Shown: positions 9,930-20,149 of the stretch, piece after piece
How the letters are laid out: each line of letters opens with the position of its first letter
Position numbering within the stretch: position 1 is the stretch's first letter
NCBI RefSeq assembly: GCF_000507185.2
Contig: NZ_AYTM02000002.1
Coordinates: 5,429,501-5,493,500, forward strand
Direction: 5' to 3'
Source of the DNA: Pseudomonas syringae KCTC 12500
GTDB lineage: Bacteria; Pseudomonadota; Gammaproteobacteria; Pseudomonadales; Pseudomonadaceae
Length of the DNA: 64,000 bases
The notes under the pieces: generated by a model
Told to the model about the DNA's origin: nothing
The model's input: the letters and a program-made list of their open reading frames with translations, nothing else
The model's database searches: none
Translations under genes and position numbers: made by a program

Positions 9930-10702
9930 TGCTGAGGACCAATGCGCTCAAAAGCAGAATTGCCGACGGACAGCCTGCACACGGGGTGATCAGTTCGATC
10001 CCGGCCCCGGCCGCTATCGAGTTGATCGCTGAAGCCGGGTTCGACTTCGTGATCATCGACATGGAACACGTCCTGATCAACCCGGAAACCGTGGAAAACA
10101 TGATCCGTGTGGCAGAGAGCTACGACCTCACACCACTGGTGCGGGTCGCCGATCTCAACCCGAAAACCCTGCTGCGCCTGCTCGATGGCGGCGCGCAGGG
10201 CATTGTCTTGCCGATGATAGAGAGTCCCGAGCAACTGGCGGATGCGATTGCCGCCTGCAAATACCACCCGCTGGGTCGTCGCAGCCTCAATGCCGGACGT
10301 CCCGGCTCGTTCGGCAAGCACAGCCTGGCGCAGTACGTGGAGGCCGCCAATCAACAGATCATGGTGGTGGCGATGATCGAAAGCGCCGAAGGCGTACGCC
10401 GTGCCGCCGAGATCGCCAGCGTGCCGGGGCTGGACATGATTCTTGAAGGCGCGGCAGACCTGTCGCAGTCACTGGGCATGCCCTGGCAGATCGATCAACC
10501 AGATGTACAAAACGCGCTGCTTGCGACTTGGCAAGCCACCCACGCGGCGGGCGTCGCCTATTGCGCGATCCCTCGTCAACCCGGTGACGCCGCCCGCTGG
10601 CAGGCTCGCGGGGTCAACACCTTTGTCCTCGGGGATGAGCGCGGCATTGCCTTTCGCGCGCTTCAGGCCCGCCTGGCTCAACATTCAGCAGAAGGAAAAT
10701 AA
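9926..10702 (+). CDS. acsB: AcsB, HpcH/HpaI-family aldolase of the achromobactin operon
   Basis: A 258-residue member of the class II pyruvate aldolase (HpcH/HpaI, citrate lyase beta) family. Seen: FVIIDMEHVLINPE near residue 35-45 (acid of the active site), VLPMIESPEQL, an Arg-rich LGRRSLNAGRPG segment and VVAMIESAEG with the metal-binding glutamate. Its role in achromobactin synthesis is not settled; it may shape or supply the 2-oxoglutarate or citrate units. It is locked into the operon: the start overlaps the acsC stop (ATGA) and acsA follows after 3 bases. Confidence 0.88.
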   Translation: MMLRTNALKSRIADGQPAHGVISSIPAPAAIELIAEAGFDFVIIDMEHVLINPETVENMIRVAESYDLTPLVRVADLNPKTLLRLLDGGAQGIVLPMIESPEQLADAIAACKYHPLGRRSLNAGRPGSFGKHSLAQYVEAANQQIMVVAMIESAEGVRRAAEIASVPGLDMILEGAADLSQSLGMPWQIDQPDVQNALLATWQATHAAGVAYCAIPRQPGDAARWQARGVNTFVLGDERGIAFRALQARLAQHSAEGK

Positions 10703-10705
10703 ACC

Positions 10706-12589
10706 ATGAACTTCACTTCACTCGCCGCTGACCTGGTCATGCAGGATTTGGTCGATTGCCTGCTGGCTGAGGACTTCTTTGGTCGCGAGCCATTGCGCCT
10801 GCAGGACAGCAGCCAATGGCAGCTGCGCCACCCGCAGGCTCCGCAACTGGTAGAGCAGGGCAGCGCGCAGCAAATCTGGGAGTGGTGCTGCGATGATTCG
10901 GAGCAACGCTTCATCAGCATCGCGTTGCGCCCCGGCATCACCCAGCAATGGGAAAAAGTGCCCGGCACCCCGGTACTGGGCCGACAGGACGAGCGCTGGA
11001 CGCAGTTGTCGCCGGAAGACTTCATGAAGTGGGTGTTCGCCGGCAAGGCGACGCTGCTTCAGGACAGCGAGCGTCAGGACAACGAAAAGGGTATCGCGCT
11101 GTTTCTCGATGTGTTGCGCATCAGTGTCTGGCAGACCGCGCTGTCGCTGGACCACAAGGTCGACGAGCAGAACCTGATGGCTCAGGACGGCGCAACCTTC
11201 TTCAGAACCATGGAGCAGTGGGCGTCGCTGCGTGATCGCCCTTATCACCCGCTAGCCAAGGCCAAACAAGGCTTGAACGAACAGGAATACCTACAGTACC
11301 AGGCCGAGTTCGCCCGGCCGGTAGCGCTGAACTGGGTGGCCGTCGACAAGACCTTGCTGCAATGCGGCGACGGCGTGGAGGACTTGAATGCATCCTTTCC
11401 GGCACGCTATCTGCTGCCCGAGAACCTGCAAGCAGAGCTTGACCGGGAGATGCAGGCGCGTGGCATTGCCGGCAGCCATGTTGCGCTGCCGGTTCACCCG
11501 TGGCAGTTCGAGCATGTCTTGCAGGTCCAGCTGGGCGATGCGTTCGCCAAGGGCGATTGCCAGCGGCTTGATTTCAATCAGGCGCAGGTGCATGCCACTT
11601 CGTCGCTGCGTTCGATGACACCGTGCTTCAACAGCGCTGACTACCTGAAGCTGCCCATGGCGATTTATTCGCTCGGCGCTTCGCGCTATCTGCCAGCGGT
11701 CAAAATGATCAACGGCGGGCTGAGCGAAAAACTGCTGCGTCAGGTGGTCGACAAAGATAAAACCCTGAGCCGTTCGCTGCACTTGTGCGACGAACGCAAA
11801 TGGTGGGCATTCATGCCGCCACAAGCCACGCTGTTCGACGAAGGACCTCGGCATCTTTCGGCCATGGTGCGCGGCTATCCGGCCGCGTTGCTCGATGATC
11901 CGGAGTGCCGCCTGCTGCCCATGGCGGCGCTGGGTACACCGCTACCGGGGAGTAATCGGCATTTCTTCGACGAGTGGATGGACTACCGCGACCTGCCGCG
12001 CAATCAGGCTTCGGTACTGACACTGTTTCGCGAGTTGAGCCACAGTTTCTTTGACATCAACCTGCGTATGTTCCGCCTGGGAATGCTCGGCGAAGTGCAT
12101 GGTCAGAACGCGGTCATGGTCTGGAAAGCCGGACAGGCTCAAGGGCTGCTGTTGCGTGACCACGACTCGTTGCGTATTTTCGTGCCCTGGCTGGAGCGCA
12201 ACGGCATGCACGACCCGGAGTATCGAATCAAGAAAGGGCATGCCAATACGCTTTATCATGACCGCCCCGAGGACTTGCTGTTCTGGCTGCAGACGCTGGG
12301 TATTCAGGTAAACGTGCGGGCAATCATGGATACTCTGGCGCAAGTGTATGACGTACCGGTCACTGCGCTGTGGACCGTATTGCGCGATGTTCTGGATAAT
12401 CTGATCACAACCATCGAATTTGACGACGAGGCGCGTGGCATGATCAGGCAACAACTGTTCGAAGCCCCCAACTGGCCGCAGAAACTTCTGCTGACGCCTA
12501 TGATCGAGCGCGCGGGCGGTCCGGGCAGCATGCCGTTCGGCAAGGGTGAAGTGGTCAACCCGTTCCACAGGTTGCGCCGTGCAACCTGA
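10706..12589 (+). CDS. acsA: Achromobactin synthetase AcsA (IucA/IucC family)
   Basis: A 627-residue NIS synthetase, third of the set, with ATG 10706 preceded by AAGGAAA. Motifs: GSHVALPVHPWQFEHV (about residue 262), TSSLRSMTPCFNSADYLKL where the sister enzymes have the SxRT loop, GEVHGQNAVM and LLLRDHDSLRIF. It would catalyse another of the three condensations that assemble citrate, diaminobutyrate, ethanolamine/serine and two 2-oxoglutarates. The last codons overlap the start chosen for cbrA. Confidence 0.92.
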   Translation: MNFTSLAADLVMQDLVDCLLAEDFFGREPLRLQDSSQWQLRHPQAPQLVEQGSAQQIWEWCCDDSEQRFISIALRPGITQQWEKVPGTPVLGRQDERWTQLSPEDFMKWVFAGKATLLQDSERQDNEKGIALFLDVLRISVWQTALSLDHKVDEQNLMAQDGATFFRTMEQWASLRDRPYHPLAKAKQGLNEQEYLQYQAEFARPVALNWVAVDKTLLQCGDGVEDLNASFPARYLLPENLQAELDREMQARGIAGSHVALPVHPWQFEHVLQVQLGDAFAKGDCQRLDFNQAQVHATSSLRSMTPCFNSADYLKLPMAIYSLGASRYLPAVKMINGGLSEKLLRQVVDKDKTLSRSLHLCDERKWWAFMPPQATLFDEGPRHLSAMVRGYPAALLDDPECRLLPMAALGTPLPGSNRHFFDEWMDYRDLPRNQASVLTLFRELSHSFFDINLRMFRLGMLGEVHGQNAVMVWKAGQAQGLLLRDHDSLRIFVPWLERNGMHDPEYRIKKGHANTLYHDRPEDLLFWLQTLGIQVNVRAIMDTLAQVYDVPVTALWTVLRDVLDNLITTIEFDDEARGMIRQQLFEAPNWPQKLLLTPMIERAGGPGSMPFGKGEVVNPFHRLRRAT

Positions 12590-13484
12590 CCGAACCCTGC
12601 ATCCTTCGCGGCGCACAGTGTTGCGCCTTTCGCTGGGGTTACTGGCGCTGCCTGGCATTGCCCGGGCAGCGCCGCTACGCGTTATCACCCTGTTTCAGGG
12701 GGCGTCCGACACTGCCGTAGCCCTTGGCGTAACGCCTTGCGGCGTGGTGGATTCATGGAGCGAAAAACCAATGTATCGCTACCTGCGCCCGGCGCTGGCG
12801 GCGGTACCGCATGTGGGCCTGGAAACCCAGCCGAGCCTGGAAGATATCGTGCTGCTCAAGCCGGACCTGATCGTCGCCTCACGCTTTCGCCATCAACGCA
12901 TCGCGCCGTTGCTGGAGCAGATCGGCACGGTGCTGATGCTCGAAGAGGTGTTCGAGTTCAAGCGCACCCTGGCAATGATGGGCGCGGCCCTGCAACGTCA
13001 ACAGCTGGCCATGGACCTGCTCGGGCAATGGCAACAGCGTGTGGCAGCGCTGCGTGGCCAGTTGCAGGCGAAGTTCGCCGGACGCTGGCCGATCACCGTG
13101 TCGGTGCTCGACATTCGCGAAGACCATATCCGTAGCTATCTGCCCGCCAGCTTTGCCGGCTCGGTGCTCAGTGAACTGGGCTTTGCTTGGACGCCCGCGG
13201 CCCGCGAAGCCACGGGCGTGTCCCTTAAACTCAGCAGTAAAGAGAGTTTGCCTGTGGTCGATGCCGACCTGTTCTTCGTCTTTCAGCGCGCGGACAGCAA
13301 CGCCGCGCAGCACACCTACGACAAGCTGGTACAGAACCCGTTCTGGCAACAGTTGCGTGCAGTACGGGACCACCAGGTATGGCGCGTTGATGCCGTGGCC
13401 TGGAGTTTGTCCGGCGGCATTCTGGGCGCCAATCGCATGCTCGATGAGATCGCCCGCGTGGCCCTGGCGGATAGCGCCTCATGA
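12579..13484 (+). CDS. cbrA: CbrA, periplasmic ferric-achromobactin binding protein
   Basis: An iron-siderophore solute-binding protein of about 301 residues in the FepB/FhuD family. The N-terminus reads [21 protein letters not shown], that is, a twin-arginine type signal (RR followed by a short hydrophobic stretch and ARA before the cut), so export may be by Tat and not Sec. The mature part shows [14 protein letters not shown] typical of this family. I chose GTG 12579, giving a short n-region; an in-frame ATG at 12546 lies deep inside acsA. It delivers the ferric siderophore to CbrB/CbrC. The stop overlaps cbrB by 4 bases. Confidence 0.88.
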   Translation: MQPDRTLHPSRRTVLRLSLGLLALPGIARAAPLRVITLFQGASDTAVALGVTPCGVVDSWSEKPMYRYLRPALAAVPHVGLETQPSLEDIVLLKPDLIVASRFRHQRIAPLLEQIGTVLMLEEVFEFKRTLAMMGAALQRQQLAMDLLGQWQQRVAALRGQLQAKFAGRWPITVSVLDIREDHIRSYLPASFAGSVLSELGFAWTPAAREATGVSLKLSSKESLPVVDADLFFVFQRADSNAAQHTYDKLVQNPFWQQLRAVRDHQVWRVDAVAWSLSGGILGANRMLDEIARVALADSAS

Positions 13485-14470
13485 CGGCTGCGGTAAAACT
13501 GGGCCTGGGGCTGTTGATGCTGGTAGCGTGCATGGGATTGAGTCTGGCCACCGGGGCCACCTGGATATCGCCCGCTGCCATTGTGCGAAGCGTCTGGCAG
13601 GCTGATGCGCTGAGCGCTATCGAGCACGTGCTGCTCGACACACGGCTGACACGCACCCTGATGGCCGTCGCAGTGGGCTCTAGTCTGGCGGTTGCCGGGG
13701 CGCTGATGCAGGCGCTGACGCGCAATCCGCTGGCGTCGCCTGGCCTGTTCGGCATCAATGCCGGCGCGACGTTTGCCATCATCGCCTGTTCGTCGCTGCT
13801 TGCACTGTCGTCCATGAGCCAATGGCTGTGGTGCGCGTTCATCGGAGCTGCGGTGGCGGGCACGATTGTCTGGGTCATCGGCAACCGGGGGCAGGGCAGC
13901 CTCAATCCATTGCGCATCGTGTTGGCCGGCGCAGCGATCACTGCCTTGTTTACTGCATTCAGTCAGGCCTTGCTGGTGGTCAATCAGGACGGTCTGGACA
14001 CCGTGCTGTTCTGGCTGGCCGGCTCGTTGTCGGAGCGCGAACTGAGCACCGCCGCGCCATTGCTCGTCTGCGTGGTCATGGGGCTTGTCGGCGCGCTGGT
14101 GCTGGCGGGGCAGGTCAACGTACTCAACACCGGGGAAGCCATCGCGACGGCGCTGGGCCAGCGTACGGGGCTGATTCGCCTGATGATGAGCGTGGTGATC
14201 ATTGCCCTGGCAGGCAGCGCCGTGGCGCTGGCGGGCAGTATCGGCTTCATCGGTCTGCTGGTGCCACACATGGTGCGCAAGACGCTGTCCATCGACCATC
14301 GCTGGCTGCTACCCGGCTGCGCAGTGCTGGGCGCGACCCTGCTGCTGCTGGCCGACACGCTGGCGAGAGTCGTGATTGTCCCTCAGGAAGTCCCGGTGGG
14401 TGTGATGACTGCGCTGTTCGGTGCGCCGTTCTTCATTGCACTGGTTCGGCGGGGCGCACGCTATGGATAA
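13481..14470 (+). CDS. cbrB: CbrB, FecCD-family permease
   Basis: A 329-residue inner-membrane permease with about nine or ten hydrophobic segments. Family marks: [43 protein letters not shown], and [16 protein letters not shown] with the EAA-like loop contacting the ATPase. It forms a heterodimer with CbrC for ferric achromobactin import. Start ATGA overlaps the cbrA stop; 8 bases overlap cbrC. Confidence 0.9.
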   Translation: MTAAVKLGLGLLMLVACMGLSLATGATWISPAAIVRSVWQADALSAIEHVLLDTRLTRTLMAVAVGSSLAVAGALMQALTRNPLASPGLFGINAGATFAIIACSSLLALSSMSQWLWCAFIGAAVAGTIVWVIGNRGQGSLNPLRIVLAGAAITALFTAFSQALLVVNQDGLDTVLFWLAGSLSERELSTAAPLLVCVVMGLVGALVLAGQVNVLNTGEAIATALGQRTGLIRLMMSVVIIALAGSAVALAGSIGFIGLLVPHMVRKTLSIDHRWLLPGCAVLGATLLLLADTLARVVIVPQEVPVGVMTALFGAPFFIALVRRGARYG

Positions 14471-15494
14471 GCATTTCACCGTGCGCTACAGGAGCTTTTC
14501 CCGGCAGTTCAGCCTGACAGCATTGACGCGCTTGCTGACGGGCCTGGCGCTGACGCTGCTGGTCGCACTGAGCTCGCTGGCCTTGGGCAAGATCAATCTG
14601 ACGCCAGCGACCCTGCTGAGTGTTTTTACCGGTCAGGCGGATGCCAGCCTGGTCTTTATCGTCGAACAACTGCGCATGCCCCGGCTGGCCCTGGCCGCCC
14701 TGGTCGGCGCGGCCCTGGCGGTGTCCGGACTGATCCTGCAAAGCATCATTCGCAACCCGCTGGCCTCACCGGATCTGTTAGGCATCACCAGCGGTGCCAG
14801 CGCCGCCGCCGTGTTGTATCTGTCATTCTTCTCAGTTGCACTGGGTGCGCAGTTTCTACCCCTGGCGGCGATCTCTGGCGCAGGCCTCGCGGCACTGGTC
14901 ATTTATCTGCTGGCCTGGAATCAGGGCGCTTCACCCTTGCGCATGGTGTTAATCGGGGTAGGGGTGTCGGCTCTGCTGGCTGCGGTGACCACGTTCATTC
15001 TGGTGTTCAGCCCGTTGACCACCACCTTGTCGGCTTATGTCTGGCTGACCGGGAGCGTGTATGGTGCCAGTTGGCCGGAGCCCCGCGCACTGGCCGGCTG
15101 GCTATTGTTGACGTTGCCGCTGCTGGCGCTGCTGGCACGTCAGGTGCGCATGCAGCAACTGGATGACGCGCTGGCCCAGGGCATCGGCGTGCGCGTGCAA
15201 TGGCTGCGCGCGGGGTTGCTGCTGGTAAGCGTCGCGCTGGCCGGGCTGGCGGTCGCCTGGGGTGGGGCGATTGCCTTTGTCGGGCTGATTGCGCCTCATA
15301 TCGCCAAACGCCTGATGTCGCCGGGGTTCGTCGCTCAGGCGCTGATGGCGGCGTTGATCGGTGCCAATCTGGTGATGCTTGCCGATCTGGCCGGACGCAC
15401 GCTGTTCCTGCCGCTGGATCTGCCCGCAGGGATTTTTGTCGCGGTGCTGGGCACACCCTTTTTTCTGTACCTATTGATCAACCAGCGGCACTAA
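14463..15494 (+). CDS. cbrC: CbrC, FecCD-family permease
   Basis: A 343-residue partner permease, diverged from CbrB but with the same landmarks: [43 protein letters not shown] and [19 protein letters not shown] 14463 overlaps the cbrB stop by 8 bases; the same frame is open to 14421 inside cbrB but that start lacks a ribosome site. Works with CbrB, CbrD and CbrA. Confidence 0.9.
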   Translation: MDKHFTVRYRSFSRQFSLTALTRLLTGLALTLLVALSSLALGKINLTPATLLSVFTGQADASLVFIVEQLRMPRLALAALVGAALAVSGLILQSIIRNPLASPDLLGITSGASAAAVLYLSFFSVALGAQFLPLAAISGAGLAALVIYLLAWNQGASPLRMVLIGVGVSALLAAVTTFILVFSPLTTTLSAYVWLTGSVYGASWPEPRALAGWLLLTLPLLALLARQVRMQQLDDALAQGIGVRVQWLRAGLLLVSVALAGLAVAWGGAIAFVGLIAPHIAKRLMSPGFVAQALMAALIGANLVMLADLAGRTLFLPLDLPAGIFVAVLGTPFFLYLLINQRH

Positions 15495-15504
15495 GGAATT
15501 ACGG

Positions 15505-16296
15505 ATGGCGTCAATCGCAACCCACGACCTGACCCTGAGTTACCAGCGGCAGGTGATCATCGACAGTCTTGATCTGCAGTTACCCGCAGGCCAGGTGACC
15601 GTGCTGATCGGCAGTAACGGTTGCGGCAAAAGCACCTTGCTCAAATCCTTGGCGCGCCTGCTCAAACCCCAACAGGGCACCGTCGTGCTCAACGGTGCCG
15701 ATATCCATCAGAAGTCCACTGCGACCGTCGCGCGTGAACTGGCGATTCTGCCGCAAATGCCCAGCGCACCGGAAGGCATAAGCGTGCGGCAACTGGTGGC
15801 GCTGGGGCGTTATCCGTATCAGAACTGGATGCAGCAATGGTCCGCCGAGGATGAAGCCATGGTCGCACGGGCTCTGGCGCAAACCGGCATGCAGGGCCTG
15901 GCCGACAGACCCGTCGATGCCCTGTCAGGCGGCCAGCGTCAGCGCGCATGGATCGCCATGACCCTGGCGCAGGATACCGACATTGTATTGCTGGACGAAC
16001 CGACGACCTTTCTCGATCTGGCTCATCAGATCGAAGTGCTGGATCTGTTGCGCGACCTGAATCGGCAAGAGGGCAAGACCATCGTGATGGTCCTGCATGA
16101 CCTGAATCTGGCCTGCCGTTACGCCGATCACATGGTTGCCGTCCACGAACGCAGCGCCTTTGCGCAAGGGCGTCCGGCCGATATCCTCAGCGAGGCGCTG
16201 GTCAAGCAGGTCTTCGGCCTCAACTGCCGGATCATCGCCGATCCATTCTTTGGTACGCCGCTGTGCATCCCCTTTGGCAGGGAACTGCCGCAATGA
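15505..16296 (+). CDS. cbrD: CbrD, ABC transporter ATPase for ferric achromobactin
   Basis: A 263-residue FepC-type ATPase. Walker A is GSNGCGKST (about residues 33-41), the signature is [17 protein letters not shown], Walker [14 protein letters not shown] and the switch histidine lies in [15 protein letters not shown]. It starts 10 bases after cbrC with an AAGGAATTACGG leader and overlaps the next gene by 4 bases (ATGA). It powers import through CbrBC. Confidence 0.93.
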   Translation: MASIATHDLTLSYQRQVIIDSLDLQLPAGQVTVLIGSNGCGKSTLLKSLARLLKPQQGTVVLNGADIHQKSTATVARELAILPQMPSAPEGISVRQLVALGRYPYQNWMQQWSAEDEAMVARALAQTGMQGLADRPVDALSGGQRQRAWIAMTLAQDTDIVLLDEPTTFLDLAHQIEVLDLLRDLNRQEGKTIVMVLHDLNLACRYADHMVAVHERSAFAQGRPADILSEALVKQVFGLNCRIIADPFFGTPLCIPFGRELPQ

Positions 16297-17072
16297 GTCT
16301 GGCGCAGGCGTTCAGCGAATCTGAATGGGCGTTGCTGTCCGAGGCGCTGCGGCTCAGGCCGGCAGGTGAGCACGATCCGCGCTCGCTATCGGCCCGCGCG
16401 CTGCTGGACGACGCAGTCTGCGAGCAATTGCTTGGCGTGTTGGGGCCGGTGATCGGTTCTCCGACACAGGCAATCACCGCATCACTGCTGGCCAAGCGCA
16501 TTTCTTTCTTGAGTACCGGTGCCTGCCTGTACGCGATGTCGGTCTACGACAAGGGCCTGACCCTGTCGCTGGACAACAGCGTGATCGAATACGCGCATGA
16601 TGACGGCCTTTGGACCTCGTCAATGCCTTTGCTCGATACAACGCCAGTGGGTTATGAGCCGGGCGCTCGCGAAGCATGGCGTGATCAGATCGCCACCACT
16701 TTGTTCCGCGACCTGCTTCAGCCGCTGTGGGAAACTTTCAACCGTGTCACAGGCATTTCCCGACGCATTCTGTGGGAAAACACCGCAGTACGCGTGTATT
16801 CGCTGTACGACAAGCGCATGGACAAGGTTGAAGACCCGGCGATCCGGCAGCGCTGTGAAGCCGATTTCGACTGGCTGCTGCACCAGGCCGATCCCACGCT
16901 GTTCGGCCTGACCTACAACCCGCTCAAACACTTCCGCCGTCCGCCGGTTGTGCTGGAAGCCGAAGGCAAAAGCATCCGTTTTCGGCGCACCTGCTGCTTC
17001 TATTACGACGCCAGCAACCCCGTCGAGTATTGCTCGACCTGTCCGTTACTGAGGCCCAAAAAATGTCGATGA
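16293..17072 (+). CDS. FhuF-like ferric siderophore reductase with a C-terminal [2Fe-2S] motif
   Basis: A 259-residue protein ending with the FhuF-type cysteine pattern: C234-C235, eleven residues, C247-x2-C250. FhuF proteins use this unusual CC-x10-12-C-x2-C cluster to reduce siderophore-bound Fe(III) so that iron is released in the cytoplasm. The upstream region is weakly conserved in this family, so the call rests on the cysteine motif and context. ATG 16293 overlaps the cbrD stop (ATGA), placing it firmly in the uptake operon; its own 3' end overlaps the next gene by 10 bases. Expected substrate: ferric achromobactin. Confidence 0.82.
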   Translation: MSLAQAFSESEWALLSEALRLRPAGEHDPRSLSARALLDDAVCEQLLGVLGPVIGSPTQAITASLLAKRISFLSTGACLYAMSVYDKGLTLSLDNSVIEYAHDDGLWTSSMPLLDTTPVGYEPGAREAWRDQIATTLFRDLLQPLWETFNRVTGISRRILWENTAVRVYSLYDKRMDKVEDPAIRQRCEADFDWLLHQADPTLFGLTYNPLKHFRRPPVVLEAEGKSIRFRRTCCFYYDASNPVEYCSTCPLLRPKKCR

Positions 17073-17707
17073 ACAAGCAGATTGCACACCGCCAGCAACA
17101 ACTCAGCGACGCCGTCATAGAGCAATACCGTGACATTGCCGCGTCAACCATCGGCCACCTGAACGACGCGGTTTATCTGCGCGGGATCAGACCGCTGTTC
17201 GAGGGTGCCAGACTGGTTGGCAACGTTGTCACGGTCAAACTGCAACTGCCCGACGGCAGCATTTTGCGCGATGCACTGCTGAACAGCCTGCCAGGCGATG
17301 TACTGGTGATCGAATGTGTCGGCGACGAGCATTGCGCCTGCTGGGGCGAACTGCGCACCCTGGCCGGGCTCATCAAGGGGCTTGCCGGCGTCATCGTCTC
17401 GGGCGCAGTCACCGACGTTGCCGCCTTGCGCGAACATCGTCTTCCCGTGTTCAGCCGGGGAGTCAGCGCAATGACAACGCGCAGTCTCGGGGAAAGCGGC
17501 GAGCTCAATGGACTGATCCATATAGGCGGCGTGGAGGTGAGGCCAGGGGACATTGCAGTCGGGGATGATGACGGCGTATTTATCCTGAGTCCGCAGCAGG
17601 CGAACGAACTGTTACCCGAGTTGCTGGGCAAGGAGAGTGCGGACCGAAAAAGAAGGGAAGAACTTATCGACAGACTGAATGGGCGCCAGCCGGAAATCGG
17701 AAGTTAA
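17063..17707 (+). CDS. RraA-like (HMG/CHA aldolase superfamily) protein at the end of the achromobactin operon
   Basis: A 214-residue protein of the RraA/4-hydroxy-4-methyl-2-oxoglutarate aldolase superfamily: conserved blocks GNVVTVKLQLPDG, DVLVIECVGDEHCACWGEL, GLAGVIVSGAVTD and RPGDIAVGDDDGVFILS. In true aldolases the sequence G-x-x-R-D supplies the catalytic Arg and metal-binding Asp; here it reads GAVTD (residues 114-118), so the Arg is replaced by Thr. It may therefore be a decarboxylase-like or non-catalytic member. ATG 17063 (8 bases after GAGG) overlaps the reductase gene. Oxaloacetate or 2-oxoglutarate chemistry would suit the siderophore pathway, but its role is unknown. Confidence 0.75.
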   Translation: MSMNKQIAHRQQQLSDAVIEQYRDIAASTIGHLNDAVYLRGIRPLFEGARLVGNVVTVKLQLPDGSILRDALLNSLPGDVLVIECVGDEHCACWGELRTLAGLIKGLAGVIVSGAVTDVAALREHRLPVFSRGVSAMTTRSLGESGELNGLIHIGGVEVRPGDIAVGDDDGVFILSPQQANELLPELLGKESADRKRREELIDRLNGRQPEIGS

Positions 17708-17809
17708 CATTGACACGATGTTTAATATTTGGATCCTATATCCACAATTAGACAATAGGCGCGTCTTTTATGTATTAAGTTTGCTAGCCCTGCTCAAGAT
17801 TGCGATTCC

Positions 17810-19171
17810 ATGACCGATGCAGATTGGAAACCCAAACTGTCCCGGATAGCCGCAATGTTCAATTCGCATTTGAAAAACACCAATAAGGCATTGGAGCGCC
17901 GCCTCGCCATGCTTGAGCAAGCAGGGCAAATCCTCAATCTGGAGACAGTTGCCGTCGTGCTGGATGGCACGGGCAAAATACAGACCGTCAACGCGTTGTT
18001 CGAGACGGAGATGAGCTACGCACAAGCAGAACTCGTCGGACGTAACCTGTCTGATCTGAGCCCGCCGGAACTGAACGGTGACGTTCACCAGAAGCGCGCA
18101 TTGACCGCGATTCGAGACGGCAAGCACTTCAGCGGTACGTTGCGCCTGGTCAGCAAGACCGGGTCCAGGGTGTGGCTGAGAACCGTGGTCGTACCCTATA
18201 AAAATGAAACCGGCGGCGTCGAACAGATCACCCTGTACTCGAGTGTTCTGACGCGAACGATTGAAGCCTCTCGCGAGAACGAGGCGCTGGTCAATGCACT
18301 GCAACGCTCCACCGCCGTTATCGATTTCACCCTCGATGGCATTGTCATCGGCGCCAATGACAACTTTCTGAGGGCGATGGGGTACGAGTTGAATCAGATA
18401 AAGGGCAAACATCACAAGATGTTTTGCGTGCCTGAAGAGTCTGCCTCTGACGCATATACCCGATTCTGGGAAAGACTGCGTCGGGGGGAGTTTATCGTCG
18501 ATCGTTTCCGCCGAATTGACAAAGGCGGTCGTGATGTATGGCTGGAAGCGTCTTACAACCCTATTACCGACGCCAACGGCAAACTCTATAAAATTGCCAA
18601 GTTCGCAACGGTTATCACTGAACAGGTTGAGCGCGAGAAAGCCGTCGCTGAAGCATCTGAAATGGCGTATCAAACTTCTATCGATACTGACAGCAGCGCA
18701 CAGCAAGGCCGCAAAGTCATCAAGGACACGCTGCAGATGCTCGGCCAACTGACTATTTCAATGGAAGAAGCCACACGAGGCATCGAAGCACTGGACTCAC
18801 AAAGTCAGGTGATTGGAACAATCATCAAAACCATCAGCGGCATCGCCGAACAAACCAACCTGCTCGCGTTGAACGCAGCGATTGAGGCCGCCAGGGCCGG
18901 CGAACAGGGCAGGGGCTTCGCAGTGGTGGCCGATGAGGTGCGCCAGTTGGCCTCTCGCACAACAAAAGCGGCGGAAGAAATTGTAAGCGTCGTGAAGACC
19001 AACCAAAGCCTGGCCTCAGATGCAGTGGGCGTGATTGTGCGCAGTACCGAACAGGCGTCCGAGGCGCTGGTATTGGCCAACGACGCAGACCGTGTGATTC
19101 AGGAAATCCAGCACGGCGCAAACACTGTAGTGCGGGCCGTCAGCCGATTTGTGAACCAGCGCTCCAGCTAA
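17810..19171 (+). CDS. Soluble PAS-PAS methyl-accepting chemotaxis protein (BdlA-like)
   Basis: A 453-residue chemoreceptor-type protein without a membrane segment. Residues about 40-145 and 160-270 form two PAS domains ([17 protein letters not shown] and [23 protein letters not shown], each followed by [17 protein letters not shown] strands). The C-terminal half is a short MCP signalling hairpin with the invariant tip [22 protein letters not shown]. This PAS-PAS-MCP order and length resemble BdlA of P. aeruginosa, which links redox or nutrient cues to biofilm dispersal. It is preceded by an AT-rich gap of about 100 bases and is not obviously part of the siderophore operon. Confidence 0.85.
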   Translation: MTDADWKPKLSRIAAMFNSHLKNTNKALERRLAMLEQAGQILNLETVAVVLDGTGKIQTVNALFETEMSYAQAELVGRNLSDLSPPELNGDVHQKRALTAIRDGKHFSGTLRLVSKTGSRVWLRTVVVPYKNETGGVEQITLYSSVLTRTIEASRENEALVNALQRSTAVIDFTLDGIVIGANDNFLRAMGYELNQIKGKHHKMFCVPEESASDAYTRFWERLRRGEFIVDRFRRIDKGGRDVWLEASYNPITDANGKLYKIAKFATVITEQVEREKAVAEASEMAYQTSIDTDSSAQQGRKVIKDTLQMLGQLTISMEEATRGIEALDSQSQVIGTIIKTISGIAEQTNLLALNAAIEAARAGEQGRGFAVVADEVRQLASRTTKAAEEIVSVVKTNQSLASDAVGVIVRSTEQASEALVLANDADRVIQEIQHGANTVVRAVSRFVNQRSS

Positions 19172-19213
19172 GTGCGTGAGCAGTCGAGTCGACTCAGGCG
19201 AGGCGTTTGAATC

Positions 19214-19253
19214 GGAGGTCGCGACAGGAGGACGAAATTTTTCCGCGACCTCC
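19214..19253 (+). terminator. 10-bp perfect inverted repeat after the chemoreceptor gene
   Basis: GGAGGTCGCG and CGCGACCTCC are perfect complements separated by 20 bases that include a TTTTT run inside the loop. There is no T-run after the stem, so intrinsic termination is uncertain; it may be a Rho-aided terminator or an mRNA-end hairpin. Confidence 0.4.
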
Positions 19254-19370
19254 AACTGAGCTATCAGGTAGGATGAATGGCAGCCTTGGCCAGAATCAAC
19301 AATCTGGCCGAGACAGAGGAGCTATTAGAAAACACTCTTTGAACACTTCGTGGCACGTAAGAGAGACGCT

Positions 19371-19997
19371 ATGAACTGGCACACGTGGTGGGTATTTGCG
19401 GTTACTGTTTTCCTGCTGTCAGGGACGCCGGGGCCTAATATGTTGCATGTGCTTTCCAGAGCCGTTTCGTTAGGTTTCGCAAGAAGTATTCCCGCGATGA
19501 TCGGCTGCCTGGTTGCTGTTGTTGCGGTACTCAGTATTTCGGCTGCCGGCCTTGGCGCGCTGCTTGCCGCATCCCCAAGGGCATTTGAAGCGCTACGTTA
19601 TCTCGGCGTAGCTTACCTTTTCTGGCTGGGCTACAAGGCATGGCGCGGTTCAGCGCAATCACCACAAGACGCACCTGTGTCTGGCCCAGCGGTGTCGAGC
19701 TGGCGCGTGTTCATCAACGGACTCATTGTAGGATTTGGAAACCCTAAACTCCTGCTCTTCGCAGCTGCATTCCTGCCTCAGTTCATTGCTCCCAGCCAGC
19801 CGCAAATGACCCAGCTCATTATTCTGGTTCTGACTTTTGCTGCGTGCGAGATGTTCTGGTACATGGCGTATGCGCTAGGCGGAACTCAACTCCGCCGATA
19901 TTTAACTCGCCCTGCTATGCGCCGAGCGTTCGATCATTTTACCGGGGTGCTCTTTGCAGGCTTCGGTGTTCTGCTTCTTCGCTTTCGCCCACAATGA
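19371..19997 (+). CDS. LysE/RhtB-family amino acid exporter
   Basis: A 208-residue inner-membrane protein with about six hydrophobic segments. The N-terminus WWVFAVTVFLLSGTPGPNMLHV carries the family hallmark (P-G-P-N in the first segment), followed by GLGALLAASPRAFEALRYLG and FINGLIVGFGNPKLLLF. Such proteins export amino acids or related small molecules; the substrate cannot be told. ATG 19371 has AAGAGAG upstream; the frame is open for seven further codons but without a better start. It stands alone between the chemoreceptor and a mobile-element remnant. Confidence 0.85.
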   Translation: MNWHTWWVFAVTVFLLSGTPGPNMLHVLSRAVSLGFARSIPAMIGCLVAVVAVLSISAAGLGALLAASPRAFEALRYLGVAYLFWLGYKAWRGSAQSPQDAPVSGPAVSSWRVFINGLIVGFGNPKLLLFAAAFLPQFIAPSQPQMTQLIILVLTFAACEMFWYMAYALGGTQLRRYLTRPAMRRAFDHFTGVLFAGFGVLLLRFRPQ

Positions 19998-20149
19998 TCG
20001 CACGATGGACAGTGGCTAATAGTCGGCATTAGCTGTCGGCTGCTGCACCTCAGGTGTGAATGGATAAAAATCAGTACCGCCATTTTATGTATAGAAATTC
20101 CATAGGGCCCCGGCCGTAAACCAGATACCCATCGCAACCCCGGCCCCCT

